Of a DNA stretch of 38,633 nucleotides, positions 28,773-38,633 are shown one piece after another. A program made the translations under genes and the position numbers. Below the pieces are notes generated by a model that did not search any database, was not told the origin of the DNA, and was given only the letters and a program-made list of their open reading frames with translations. The stretch's first letter is position 1, and every line of letters starts with the position of its first letter. Where the stretch lies: assembly GCA_003427395.1 (NCBI GenBank), contig BFEA01000091.1, positions 618,979 through 657,611 of the forward strand, in the 5' to 3' direction. The stretch comes from Chara braunii. Taxonomy: Eukaryota; Streptophyta; Charophyceae; Charales; Characeae.

Positions 28773-29087
28773 ATGTTCCAGAAATACCCAAAGAAATTCC
28801 ATCAGAGAAGCTTCCTTGTCCATCAGGATTAATTTTGATACACAGCAGTAGCTGCTGCTACAGGAGCAGAATATGCAACAGCAATCCAAGGACGCATGCG
28901 CAAACGGAAGCCAAGTTCCCATTCACTACCCATGTAACAAGCTCCACCCAGTGAGAAATGGAGGACTGTACAAATATAGCGCACCAGTTTGGGCTTGCCC
29001 GGTGTGCCTGGCTCATCCCTTCGAGCCTCATTCATACTGATTATTGATGTGAGCCTTTGTGAGGGATGCTAGACCCCCTTTCAAGCA
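28773..29087. other. no supported gene
   Basis: Nothing recognised. Confidence 0.35.
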
Positions 29088-29110
29088 TTGCACTATGGGC
29101 CAAGATACAG
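29088..29110. repeat. isolated fragment of foldback A arm
   Basis: TTGCACTATGGGCCAAGATA followed by CAG matches the inner arm of foldback A. The other arm is absent. Confidence 0.6.
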
Positions 29111-29756
29111 ATTCGAATCGTAGATTCAAATGCAGCCAATGATCGTTCTTGTGTGGGTTGCATTCGGACTCTTTTCATTTTTTTTTAATTTTTTTTTTTC
29201 CATCGTTCTTACCTCAGATAAGTACGACCATAGAAACCAATGATCCCTTGCTTTTTTAGGCGCTCAGGCCGAGGGAAATTGCGTCACAGGGCCAGTTGTT
29301 CCACTCCTGCTCACCAGAGCTTGCTGTTGGCCTCGCCAAAGCGGCAGTGGTGGCGTGTTCACTTGGGGGCAAAGTATGGATGCTGTCTTCAAGGGAGCGG
29401 TGCACTATCCCGGCTATGGCTACTCCATTCAGGGCCCACAAGGCCCAAAGGTTTTGTTTTTGCCAACCCTCGCCCGGACCCCGGAACTTTGCAGTTGAGC
29501 TCATTTTCCTGAATGGGACTACAGCTTGCAAAGGTAGTGGTGGTTTAAGAGAAAAAGGATCCGATCTTTTTGTGGGGATATCTGTTCGGATAAAGTGTGT
29601 TGCAGAAAAGTGGGATTGGGACGTAGGCGATTCTGGGCTAGGAGAGGTTGCTAGATCCGACGCCCATTTAAGGGTGAAGAGGTTCGGTCCGGGAGTCAGC
29701 GACTCCTATGTACACACAAGCCTGTCTTCTTGATTAAAGTTTCAATGTTCAAAACG
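29111..29756. other. no supported gene
   Basis: Short overlapping frames on both strands carry no motif. A T-rich run lies near 29175. Confidence 0.35.
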
Positions 29757-29910
29757 CAGGATGGACACGTTTTCCAGCAGGTGCAGCTCCCCAGAGTCCC
29801 CACCAATAGATGGAGTGACCAGAATAGACCGTAGTAGGGGGTGGTACTTGTATCACCCTTCCTATGAGGGTCTACTGAGTTTTTTTTCAAGAAAACAAAA
29901 AAAAGGATGG
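29757..29910 (+). repeat. SINE-like repeat S, copy 4
   Basis: TTTTCCAGCAGGTGCAGCTC and CCACCAATAGATGGAGTGAC match the S core, with a short internal insertion between them. It ends in a T-run, then A-rich sequence. Confidence 0.6.
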
Positions 29911-29987
29911 CACACATGGCGAAGGTGGGGACAGAAGGAGGGCGGGATCTGGGCCCCTATTGTACACTATCGTATCAGAATTAGAAA

Positions 29988-30028
29988 AAAAAGAAAAAAC
30001 AGAAAAAACAGAAAAAACAGAAAAAAGA
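29988..30028. repeat. 9-bp minisatellite CAGAAAAAA
   Basis: About four units of CAGAAAAAA or a close variant in a row. Confidence 0.7.
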
Positions 30029-30131
30029 ATATGGAGCCTGATCAGGGTAATAGGATGAATCTGGTCGAATTGGCGTTCTGACGAAGAACATTCCCTGAAT
30101 TGGGTAAGTTCTTTGGTCACTGTTTGCTGTT

Positions 30132-30290
30132 TTTTTTTTTCTTTTCTTTCTAAGCCCTTTGTGCAAGGCCTCTATCCCGTCGGTGGTAGGAGAACCACAA
30201 GAGTTGAGGCTTTGGCTGTCGGACTGCTCCGTTTATTGGTGGGGAGTGGCACCTGCTGGGTCCAGCGTCCCTTAGATACATCAACTAAGT
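30132..30290 (-). repeat. SINE-like repeat S, copy 5
   Basis: A T-rich left end (poly-A tail in reverse), then GCAAGGCCTCTATCCCG, GGTGGTAGGAGAACCACAAG and TATTGGTGGGGAGTGGCACC, the S family read on the minus strand. Confidence 0.65.
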
Positions 30291-30995
30291 TCATAGCCGG
30301 CCCAATGGACATTGATCATTCTACTGTAGAGCACCCTGTTTCCCATGGAGCTGCTAGTAGTCCTTTCCTTTGTGGGGCTCCTTCTGATCATTTTGGCCCT
30401 GCCCGCACCTAGAAATTGTGTGCTATTGTTTGTAGCCCTGACTCGCCCACTGCCTCGCTAGACCCAGACTACTGCCAGCTGCCCGCAGCCCCCCTGTATC
30501 CCTGGCAGCCTCCTCCCTGTGGAGACTGTCTGTGTGTGCTTACCTTCACCCTAAGGCTTGCTTGTGGCCCTCAAATTCTTTTTGAACTCTTCACCCCTAC
30601 TTGTAGGTTAAGCCTCGTGGGTTTTTGTGGAGCTTCAAATTGTTTTCTTTTTTTTTTCCCCAAATCAGATGAGATTTTTATTTTTTATTTTTTTTTATTT
30701 TTAAATCAGATGAGATGTTGACCATTTGTAAGTATCTTCAAGCTGTTAAAAAAGAAAAGAAAAAAAAAAGTATCTTCAAGCCCTCGAGATATCTTGACGC
30801 CATTTCATAGAATTTTGTTCATCTCTGGGCTATGAACCAGGCCGCCTGGGGCGCCTTGGTTGCCCCGGAGCCCGGCCTGGCAAGGGCCAAGGAAGGTTCC
30901 TGCCAAGAAGAACGAAAACAAGAAACAAATCCCAAAAGTATGAAAAAACAGTATGTTATGCAGAAAAATCAACTGAACAACGTTTTTTTGGGGGC
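30291..30995. other. no supported gene
   Basis: It contains T-rich low complexity (30640-30705) with a repeated AAATCAGATGAGAT motif, and TATCTTCAAG twice near 30735 and 30770. No coding frame is supported. Confidence 0.4.
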
Positions 30996-31190
30996 GGGGT
31001 AACTTCAGCAGAGTCACAAAAGCGAGTTAAACTTGCACTACGGGGCAAGATACAGTTTGCAATTGCACTCCGGGCATCCTACCTGGCCAGAAAGCTGGGT
31101 TATATACATATCCCGATCTGCAATTCCAAACTGTATCTTGGCCCATAGTGCAATTATAACTCATTTCTGTGACTCCCACGCAGTTTCCCC
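30996..31190. mobile_element. foldback element A, copy 3
   Basis: Arms run from GGGGTAACTTCAG (30996) with AGTCAC at 31012, to the complement ending GTGACTCCC...GTTTCCCC (31190). Internal pairing is the same as in copies 1 and 2. A T-rich TTTTTTG string on both sides may be the target duplication. Confidence 0.8.
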
Positions 31191-31502
31191 TTTTTTGTTT
31201 GCAGGGAGACAGCCTTGAGACTGGCCAGCCCCAGGTAATTTAGGATTTTTGTGCATCTGGTTCCATGTGGATTTGAACTCAGGTCTGCATTTCAACAGTT
31301 TATGGGTATACTGACAAGGACCGACACAGCTAACTTAAAGCCCGTTGGTAACTGAACAACTGTTTTTTTTTTAAGGAAACTGCTGCTGAGTCACCTTTTT
31401 AGTTTGAAATACGCAAGAAAAGTCAAAAGTGGCGCCGATGTCATTTTTGGACTTTCAGAATGTCCAAGTTTAGCCAGGGGTTGAAACAGTGGCCCTTTTT
31501 TT
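31191..31502. other. flank of PLE-2, no gene
   Basis: Non-coding DNA, nothing recognised. Confidence 0.35.
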
Positions 31503-32288
31503 GGGTGTAGTCTGTACATTTGTGCATGGGTACTTTTGGGTGTTATGTTGAGCGTGAACTGTATACGATGGGTTCAAACTTCTCTCCTTGCTATACTCTG
31601 GCTTCGGGCCGGTTCTCTTTTTCCTTTCTTTTGTCCAAGAGACTCTTGTTCGAACATCTCTCTTCTCGTCTACGATTCGTCTCTCCTGTCTATTGCTGGT
31701 CTGCATTGAGATTCTGGTCCCCTCTGGCTTGGCTACCGGACCTCCTTCTTGAGCCTGGTTCACTGGTCTGGTGATTGCGAATTGGGGCGCGGATGTTGTG
31801 TAGATTCTGGTTCTGTTGTTTCTGGCACACTCTGGTATGTGGGGTTTGGTACAACTCCGAAGTTTGTTTTTTTGGCTCGGACGCGAAGGTTCTGCTTTTT
31901 ACGCGGGTTCAGGACTACAGTAACTTAAGTTTGTTTACTGATTGAGCAGCTCCTCCAATTCGCGACGTTCTGTTGACCCCTGATGATGGCTGGCTGGCGA
32001 CCAGCCGAAACGCGGCATAGGGTCGCGCTGGCTGACTGAGTTTTTACTGTGCAGGATATTGACGACGGTCAATTCCCTGCTTCGTTGCACGTTGTCAGTC
32101 TTGTTGAGTCGTTACTTCATTGAATATTCTTATGACGACTCTTCAGGGTCGCGTTCAGGAGACCTGTGTGTCAATCTTTCTTCCTCCTTTGGTGTGCCTT
32201 TGCTTCTCGCTCGCTTCTCTGGTGATGCTTTGTTGCTGTGACTACGGCTGTGTCTGCCGTATGTTTTGCCTTCACTGAAGTCTCAACC
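31503..32288 (+). repeat. PLE-2 upstream pseudo-LTR
   Basis: It runs from GGGTGTAGTCTGTACATTTG to CACTGAAGTCTCAACC and aligns along its length to 36924-37703 with only scattered differences. It holds a hammerhead motif at 31975-32024. Confidence 0.9.
31975..32024 (+). ncRNA. hammerhead ribozyme motif (PLE-2 upstream)
   Basis: Helix I GACCC/GGGTC (5 perfect pairs), core CTGATGA (31980-31986), helix II GGCTGG/CCAGCC (6 pairs, loop CTGGCGA), GAAA (32007-32010), short helix III and predicted cleavage after A32019 (site ATA). The C15.2 partner is A (C-A mismatch), so helix III is reduced to a single conserved A-U pair; activity may be weak. Confidence 0.8.
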
Positions 32289-32358
32289 ATACACTCGTGT
32301 AAGTAACCACCGTAGGAATAAGACTACTGTTTGCGTGGCTACACTATACAAGACCAAG

Positions 32359-33840
32359 ATGGTGGCACCATTCGTTAGGAGCTGCTGCAATTGCGGACTT
32401 CCGGGGCATTTTTGAAGGGAGTGTCCGCATCCACCGAGGGGACCTGCGACTGGAGCTAACGCTACTGCTCTGAGCGCTCCGATTCTGGCCTTACTGGCTC
32501 CTGCCAGTGCTTCTCTGGCCCCTGTGCAACATGCACTGGTGCAATATACTTATCTGGCAGGAGGGTATGGCGCAGGGAGAGGTTTTTGGAGGCAAAGTCT
32601 CGATAGATGCGTTGCCTTCGTCGATCAAGCGGAGGCTGAAAAGGCAGAAAGGAAGCGAGAGGAAGAAATTGAGAATAGGAACGAGCAACAGAAAGAACGC
32701 GAAGAATTTGAAGCAAGGGTCGGGGATCGTTTGGAGAATAGGCTGGTTTCGATGTATGGTGGAGTTGTGCCAGCGGGAGATAAGGCGGTTACGACAATGA
32801 ACCTGTTACCGGTATTCAGAGCTCGAAGAATGACGAAATATTAAAATTAAGGAGAGAAAATGAGGAATTCAGGAAGATGTTGGAGCGGGAGTGCTCGAGC
32901 AGCGAGAGTCTGGTGGACCGACTGCTGCGGGAGAATGAAGAGCTCAGGCGTAAGGTGAATGCTACAAGAGATCCGTTGGAGAATGGGATGAGCGTGCTAA
33001 TGAAGGAGATGCAAGAACTCTGGGCTGGCAGGGAGAAGGATAAGGAGCTTCTTGTGGGACTGAAGACGGAGGTTGGACTATTACGTAAGGAGAAAGAGCA
33101 ATCGGTAGAAGAGACTCAGACGTGGATGAACGAAGCCTTAAGGCCCGGGAACAAGAGGGGTTGTATATCCATGACGACGCCGGAAATCGATAATAGTATC
33201 CATTCCATGGTTCGTATTATGGATTCACCTTCTGGTGCGCTTCATGACGAACTGTAGAAGTTGAAGGACATGGAGCAATGTACGTTGCGGGGAGTTGAGG
33301 TGTTAAAGCAGAGAAAGACTGCTGAGGAACGTAAACGGATGGAGGCGGAGTCGGAAAAGTTGGTCGCGGAAGCCGAAGTGGCGAAGCTAAGGGAGCAAAT
33401 TGACAAACTGACGGCGGAGGTCGTGGCCGCACCAACAGGAGGTATGAATCTCAAATCGAGATCGGAAGCGGCAACTGAGGCTGGTGGTAGCGAAGAAGAC
33501 TGGAAGAAGAGGTAGACCACGATTAACATCCGGGCGTATGGGCAACGATGATGGGTCGGCTATTGATGCCAATGACCGTTTCACATTTTTGCAGATTGAA
33601 AGGAAATGATTACAGGCTTTGAAGAAGGCAGGGCTCGAGATCTTCTGTAATCAAGAAGGTATCGCCTACAAGACTGTCGAGACAACGGCGGATGAGATTG
33701 TCGAGATAAGGGCCGATGCACGTTTCGGTAAGAAGGATAAAGAAACGACGATGAAGACGACTCGACATGGTGGGGGGGGAGGGGGATCTGTACCCTCTAG
33801 CTTAGGCGAAACAAAAATCAGTACAAAGGAGGAAGACTAG
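32359..33840 (+). pseudogene. PLE-2 ORF1 remnant: CCHC knuckle and coiled coil
   Basis: ATG 32359 opens MVAPFVRSCCNCGLPGHF, a CX2CX4HX4C knuckle in which an in-frame TGA (32413-32415) sits between His and the last Cys (RECP). A Glu/Arg/Lys-rich coiled coil follows (AEAEKAERKREEEIENRNEQ), then TAA at 32842. A second frame from 32877 continues with coiled coil (RENEELRRKV) and carries a TAG at 33255. A third segment from 33619 has AGLEIFCNQEGIAYKTVE and DEIVEIRA, matching the C-terminal domain of PLE-1 ORF1. At least three lesions inactivate it. The domain order equals PLE-1 ORF1, with a longer coiled coil. Confidence 0.7.
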
Positions 33841-33949
33841 GTCACTTGCGGTTAGGTGGAGGGAACATCTATTCCGGGTCAGTAATTAGAATGTTGTGGC
33901 GTAAGGAAGAAGAAACGACCGTCTGTATAGCTGGTTAAGAAGGTGTGGT

Positions 33950-36878
33950 TTGGAAAGCTACGTTGCGTTACCTTTGTTTTTCTGTGGTGAGGAGGACTTG
34001 TTTGACCTCGAGAAGTTTGTGATCCTACACTTTTGTCCGCACTTGAACAGTAGGGATAGAGCTCGTAGATGTCGAAAAGTTGAAAACGGAGGTCGGGAAG
34101 AAGGGAAAGAGCCAGGCGGACTCGTCGTAGTGAGGTGGGAAACAAGAAGAATGGTAAAAGGAGTCATGATCTCGTCTTTACTACATCGGAGGATTTTTCA
34201 TCGGCTAGTCTCATTAGGATCTTGAATGATTGTAGGCAGCGCGCAGTGAGTTACGTGAAAGTTGAATGCGAGGGTGGCGATTTGTTGATCAATCAGTGGA
34301 AGTTGATTAAGAAATGCTTCGGGTCGACAGAAGTGGGCTTCTGTTGTGGGAGATTACAATTGAGGAGGGCGCGAGGATGGTTGACGCATGGTATGACGTT
34401 GGAATTTTCGAACATTGTCCCTTTCTGCTTTTCCTTATATATTCTTAAAGTTCAAACCTATTCTGGTTAATTTTCCGAGTTTTCCACCCTCTTGCAAGGA
34501 ATTGTCATCATGGAACTTGGAGCAATTAATTTGGCTGTTTGGTGCGGTTCGTTCTTTTCCGGAGAAACGCGCATGTTACACCCTGCGATGCATTTTTTTT
34601 TTTTTTTGTCCAATCATCCAATTTTGTTTTGTTCAGTAGCGCTAGCTTAATTCAAATTTCGTCACTTTCTAGTACCCATCGGCGCCGCCTTTCGGGGTTT
34701 CCTTCGGGACGGATTCACTCTACGTAGATTGACTGAACGCAGAAACCTTTGAACTTTCGGCGATCATGTTTTTCACCTGATTTTAGCGTCCCTAATATGA
34801 TGATAATGATGATGATGATGAACTTCTGGTGATTCTATGTAAACTGTAAGATAATGATACTAATGATGATGATGATGATAATGGTGATGATTAGTAAGTA
34901 AAAAATTTAGAAGACTATGGTATATCAGCAAATTTGGCCTCCTAATCCTAGAACAATTCCTAGCCCTCCCTGTACCAGGACATTACATCTCACAGACAAT
35001 GTCATCCTACCCAATGTCAACCATAGCTAACCTGTTCTCGCCACCTAGACTATCCCAGGTCCCATAGGTTGTCAAGGCAGCCCCCCCGGTTCGCCACTGG
35101 ATTGCTTTCCTCCCTCAGCAAATCCCCAGATCTCTCTACAAGGCCTCACACTCCTACGAGGAGATTTGGTGTCAACGTGCGCGACAAACTTACTGTGAAG
35201 GTTACTTTTGATGAAACGTTGTGCAAGGCAGAAATTCAGACATTGTGTGCTGGATTCGTTGGGGAGTTGGGTTTGGTCGAGGCCTGGAGGATGATGGTGG
35301 TCCGACGTATGCGGGTGGTGTTCGTTAAAAAATGCAGTATTGGGGATATCATTTATAATTTTTGCTTCACGGTTAGAGAGAAGGATGTGGTTTGTGGTTG
35401 TGCTGGGGTGGATGAGCGGTTTACTCGGGTTCATGGGCATGTCTGTTTTAGGACGAGTGAAGCAAGTTTTGTGCCGGAGTGGATGAGGAATGCTCGAAAT
35501 ATTTTGAAACCTATGTATGGATGTTCTGTGGGTAATCTGACCAAGTAACTGCTCAAGGCCTTTGATACTTTGTTGGGTGTTTGTAGGATAACACAGAGGG
35601 AATTAGGGGGGATGTTGTCTGATCGAATGATTGAGGGTTGTTTCAATAGGAGTTAGAGGGAAGGATATGGTTGTTGCGATACTGCGGAGGTCGGTGGATG
35701 GAAGAATCGAGGAATTGAATGTTAATAATGGTCGTAAGTTCGAGGAATTGGGGTTGACGAAGCTGGGCAAATGGAATCCACAGGGTAGGTTGGGAAAATG
35801 TTATGTGATCCCCAAGCATAAGGATGTTAGTAGGTGGAAACCGATCTATCCTACGTTTGAGGAATGTGGGGTGAGGGTTAGTAAAAAGGTGGCCATAGCT
35901 ATTATCAGGATGCTATGGGATCTGCCTTCAATAAGTAATTTTAACATGAAGAGTATGAAAAAATTGATTGATAGGATGTCGACGGCTAACAAGGACTTGA
36001 GGAAGGGTGAGGGCATTGTGTCGGCGGCTTTCGACATCAAAGAAATGTTTTGTAATTTGCCGCACGATGCTGTGATAGAGGCAGTTCGATGGGTGGTGGA
36101 CTTCTGGCGGCTGCATGGAGGTTGGGGGGTGCTTGTACAACAACGTGGGAAGGGTGTTAAGATAAAGATGGGTAAGGGACAGATTGGTTGGTTGTCTGTT
36201 GAGTTTGATGACATTGTTCGTTTTGTGGAGTTTGAGCTGCAATGTACGTATGTGAACGCGTGTGGCTTGATTCAGAGACAACACATTGGCATACCTAATG
36301 GCAAGGCCTCTAGTCCTGCACTTGCATGTCTTCTTTCGGCTTACTCTGAATTTAAGTTTTTGAATTTTTTACGGGGTAAGAGAGATCTTACACACGGGGC
36401 ACGTATTGTGGATGACGTGTCGATCTTCGTCCGTTATAAGCTGCGTGATGTGGAGTCGAGGAAGCCGGCAAAGGAGGTTGTACATACTTTTTCCAACTGT
36501 TACCATAGTAACCTCAACTTGGAAAGGACGAATTCAGCGTCTCACTGGTTTTTTCTTGGGTGTGTAGTGGTGGCAAGGGATTGGCCGGATGAAATTTTGT
36601 GTGTAGCTACCCATAAAAATTGGGGAGGGGTGAGGAGTGGTTGACTGACTTTCCATAACTTGCAGGATTACTGTTCGTACTCAAGTTGACAGCAAACATT
36701 GGGGGTTATCAGCTCTTTTGTGCACAGGGCAAGGAGATATACCACGATGAAAGGGGCGGAGGCGGCTTTCTTGTTGACTCTGAAGATGGAGTTAAGGCTG
36801 AGGAACTTTCCTGATAAGTATTTCGATACGGCCTTGGTGAACTTCTCAAGCAAGTACGGTGGGGTTTGGGATGATTGA
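33950..36878 (+). pseudogene. PLE-2 ORF2 remnant: partial GIY-YIG, CxC linker, RT
   Basis: DLEKFVILHFCPHLNSRDRA (33950-34080 region) matches the last third of the PLE-1 nuclease, including its catalytic Glu and Asn; the YIG and R/H parts are missing between ORF1 and here. NDCRQRAVSYVKVE and similar (34140-34330) match the next PLE-1 segment. After a non-matching stretch with an ATG microsatellite (about 34470-35150), similarity returns with the CxC motif CGC (35393-35401), then TAA 35546. RT resumes in another frame: KLGKWNPQGRLGKCYVIPKH, motif A SAAFDIKEMF (Asp 36033), motif B GIPNGKASSPALAC, motif C RIVDDVSIFV (Asp-Asp 36411-36416). After the stop near 36644 the thumb continues as DYCSYSS...RNFPDKYFDTALVNF to 36878. 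Confidence 0.75.
34796..34892. repeat. ATG/GAT trinucleotide microsatellite
   Basis: Two runs of GAT/ATG repeats (about 34796-34822 and 34850-34888) separated by ~30 bases, in the part of PLE-2 that has no match to PLE-1. The stretch 34470-35150 is probably a later insertion or a badly eroded linker. Confidence 0.75.
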
Positions 36879-36923
36879 GTGTGTTGTTCTACCTGTTGGG
36901 ATAGGTGTGGGGAAGTAGGGTTC

Positions 36924-37703
36924 GGGTATAGTCTGTACATTTGTGCATGGGTACTTTTGGGTGTTATGTTGAGCGTGAACTGTATACGATGGGCTCAAAC
37001 TTCTCTCCTTGCTATACTCTGGCTTCGGGCTGGTTCTCTTTTTCCTTTCTTTTGTCCAAGAGACTCTTGTTCGAACATCTCTCTTCTCGTCTACGATTCG
37101 TCTCTCCTGTCTATTGCTGGTCTGCGTTGAGATTCTGGTCCCCTCTGGCTTGGCTACCGGACCCCCTTCTTGAGCCTGGTTCACTGGTCTGGTGATTGCG
37201 AATTGGGGCGCGGATGTTGTGTAGATTCTGGTTCTGTTGTTTCTGGCAGACTCTGGTATGTGGGGTTTGGTACAACTCTGAAGTTTGTTTTTTTGTCTCG
37301 GACGCGAAGGTTCTGCTTTTTAAGTGGGTTCATGACTACTTAAGTTAGTTTATTGATTGAGGATGTCCTCCAATTCGCGACGTTCTCTTGATCCCTGATG
37401 ATGGCTAGCTGGCGAGCAGCCGAAACGCGGCGTAGGGTCGCGCTGGATGACCGAGTTTTTACTGTGCTGGATATTGACGACGGTCAATTCCCTGCTTCGT
37501 TGCACGTTGCCTGTCTTGTTGAGTCGTTACTTCATTGAATATTCTTATGACGACTCTTCAGGGTCGCGTTCGGGAGACCTGTGTGTCAGTCTTTCTTCCT
37601 CCTTTGGTGTGCCTTTGCCTCTCGCTCGCTTCTCTGGTGATGCTTTGTTGCTGTGACTACGACTGTGTCTGCCGTATGTTTTGCCTTCACTGAAGTCTCA
37701 ACC
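36924..37703 (+). repeat. PLE-2 downstream pseudo-LTR
   Basis: It matches 31503-32288 from GGGTATAGTCTGTACATTTG to GAAGTCTCAACC, then enters a T-run. Confidence 0.9.
37390..37439 (+). ncRNA. hammerhead ribozyme, near-canonical (PLE-2 downstream)
   Basis: Helix I GATCC/GGGTC (one G-U), core CTGATGA (37395-37401), helix II GGCT/AGCC extended past an A bulge by GCT/AGC with loop GGCG, GAAA (37422-37425), helix III AC/GT with loop GCGGC, cleavage predicted after A37434 (site GTA). Changes against the upstream copy (GATCC for GACCC, GCGTA for GCATA) preserve or restore pairing. Confidence 0.85.
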
Positions 37704-37860
37704 TTTTTTTGAAGTGTGACCCCGGACCGGTTGCCCCCTTTATTTCCACAAGGGGACCCGCCGCGGCTTCGCCCGCGACAGACCAGGAAGTAGGAGGAAG
37801 AAGGTTCAAACGGGTATGAGAAGAACGAACCAATAATTTGATAACAAAAATAATTAAAAA
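37704..37860. other. flank with T-rich and GC-rich patches
   Basis: No gene. The GTTGCCCCCTTT near 37730 resembles the start of the repeat units that follow. Confidence 0.35.
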
Positions 37861-37864
37861 AAAA

Positions 37865-38028
37865 AAACGATGCGTTGCCCCCTTTTTTTCTGGAAGGGAA
37901 ACATTTCAACGCCGTTGTTTTTTTTTGGGTAATTTAAGAAAAGCAAACAAAAAAAGTGGTTGTCCTTTTTTACGAAATAGAAGAAAGAAAGAAAAAAACC
38001 GACAAAGGTCGTTACTNTTTTTCGNAAN

Positions 38029-38059
<31 letters not shown>

Positions 38060-38205
38060 GACGCACTGCGGCACTGCCCTTTTTTTTTTTNTGGAAGCGA
38101 AATATTTCAAGGTCGTCGTTTTTTTATTTTTTTGTTATTTAGTCGATGTCCTTTTTTATGAAAAAGAAGAAAGAAAAATAAAACGACGAAGGTCATTATT
38201 CCGAC
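37865..38205. repeat. two ~195-bp diverged tandem units, T/A-rich
   Basis: Both units follow the same order: TGCCC, a T-run, TGGAAG, GAAA.ATTTCAA, GTCGTTTTTTT, GTCCTTTTTTA, GAAGAAAGAAA, AAAGGTC or GAAGGTC. The first starts near 37868 and the second near 38068. Single Ns at homopolymers (38017, 38025, 38028, 38091) show poor sequence quality. Confidence 0.65.
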
Positions 38206-38633
38206 TCCTCGACTTCCCCTTTGCTCCCCCTCCGTCCCCTACCAACCTCCGCTCCGATCGCGACGCTCTCCCCCGCCCAACTCCCGTCCTGATTTTCCCT
38301 CCTCTCTCTCTCCTTCCCCGATCTCCTTTCTTTTCCAATCTCGACTTGCCCTCCTTCCCCGATCCCGACTGCCCGACTCATCCTCTTTCCCCAATCCGAC
38401 TTCCCCTCTGTCCCCCGTCCTTCCCCGCCCAACCTCCGCTCCCATCCCGACACTTTCCCCCGCCCAACCCCCGCGCCGATTCCCCCTCCTCTCCCCCTCG
38501 TTCCCCGATCCCGATTCCACTCCCCCTCCTTACCTGGCCAACCTCCGCTCCGCCCCGATTCCCGTTCCCCGGCCAACCTCCGCTTCGATCCCGACGCTCT
38601 CCCCCGGCCAACCCCCGCCCCGATTCCCTCTCC
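38206..38633. repeat. C/T-rich imperfect satellite
   Basis: CCAACCTCCGCTC followed by GATCCCGAC-like sequence and CTCTCCCCCGCCCAAC recurs at about 38244, 38428, 38538 and 38571 with irregular spacing. The Gly/Arg/Glu-rich frames on the minus strand are composition artefacts. The repeat runs off the window end. Confidence 0.6.

Larger units (their letters stand above)
31503..37703 (+). mobile_element. PLE-2: decayed Penelope-like element, Chlamys-type
   Basis: Two ~785-bp direct repeats (31503-32288, 36924-37703) flank a CCHC/coiled-coil ORF1 remnant and an ORF2 remnant with the end of a GIY-YIG domain, a CxC linker and RT. Order and motifs match PLE-1, but identity is low and the pseudo-LTR sequences are unrelated, so this is a different family. 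Multiple stops and frameshifts make it older than PLE-1, although its two pseudo-LTRs remain very similar. Confidence 0.8.

Noticed and set aside
38196-38611. Gly/Arg/Glu-rich minus-strand frames at the window end
   Set aside because: All minus frames are open because the DNA is a C/T-rich satellite; not a gene.

Overview
This is a eukaryotic, transposon-dominated intergenic window. No intact host gene can be supported. Two facts suggest the green lineage, possibly a charophyte alga or early land plant: a Ty3/Gypsy element with a plant-type tRNA-Asp primer site, and two Penelope-like elements (PLEs) with the permuted domain order (N-terminal GIY-YIG nuclease, CxC linker, C-terminal reverse transcriptase) of the Chlamys/Naiad group. 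The species is an inference. A leftover Nextera mate-pair junction and runs of N show that this is a draft short-read assembly.

Layout. 1-3700 is GC-rich DNA without a supported gene, with one ~130-bp repeat near 1760-1950. 3707-4670 is an array of about twelve short hairpins with a nearly constant loop and stems whose two arms change together. 4937-5480 is a second array, five hairpins spaced ~124 bp. 6482-11338 is a decayed Ty3/Gypsy element: probable 5' LTR, tRNA-Asp primer binding site, broken gag, broken aspartic protease and the start of pol; reverse transcriptase and integrase are missing. 11339-11946 holds a tRNA-like sequence on the minus strand.

11947-20437 is PLE-1. Its two ~0.6-kb pseudo-LTRs flank ORF1 (CCHC knuckle, coiled coil) and ORF2 (GIY-YIG, CxC, RT), which has one frameshift and one in-frame UGA. 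The upstream pseudo-LTR is split by a 2.5-kb insertion. 20691-21551 is a GC-rich hAT-type element with an 8-bp target duplication and an internal sequence gap.

21552-31502 is AT-richer and packed with small non-autonomous repeats: three copies of a ~195-bp foldback element (one split by a SINE-like insert with a 15-bp target duplication), three copies of a second foldback family, a LINE 3' fragment, and several SINE-like copies. 31503-37703 is PLE-2, an older and more decayed relative of PLE-1 with ~785-bp pseudo-LTRs. 37704-38633 is low-complexity tandem repeat.

The strongest observation is that the pseudo-LTRs of both PLEs carry hammerhead ribozyme motifs: four copies, one with a fully canonical core and helices, one nearly so and two mutated. 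As I recall it, the published description of the N-terminal-nuclease PLE clade reports no canonical hammerheads. The second strongest is the hairpin array at 3707-4670.
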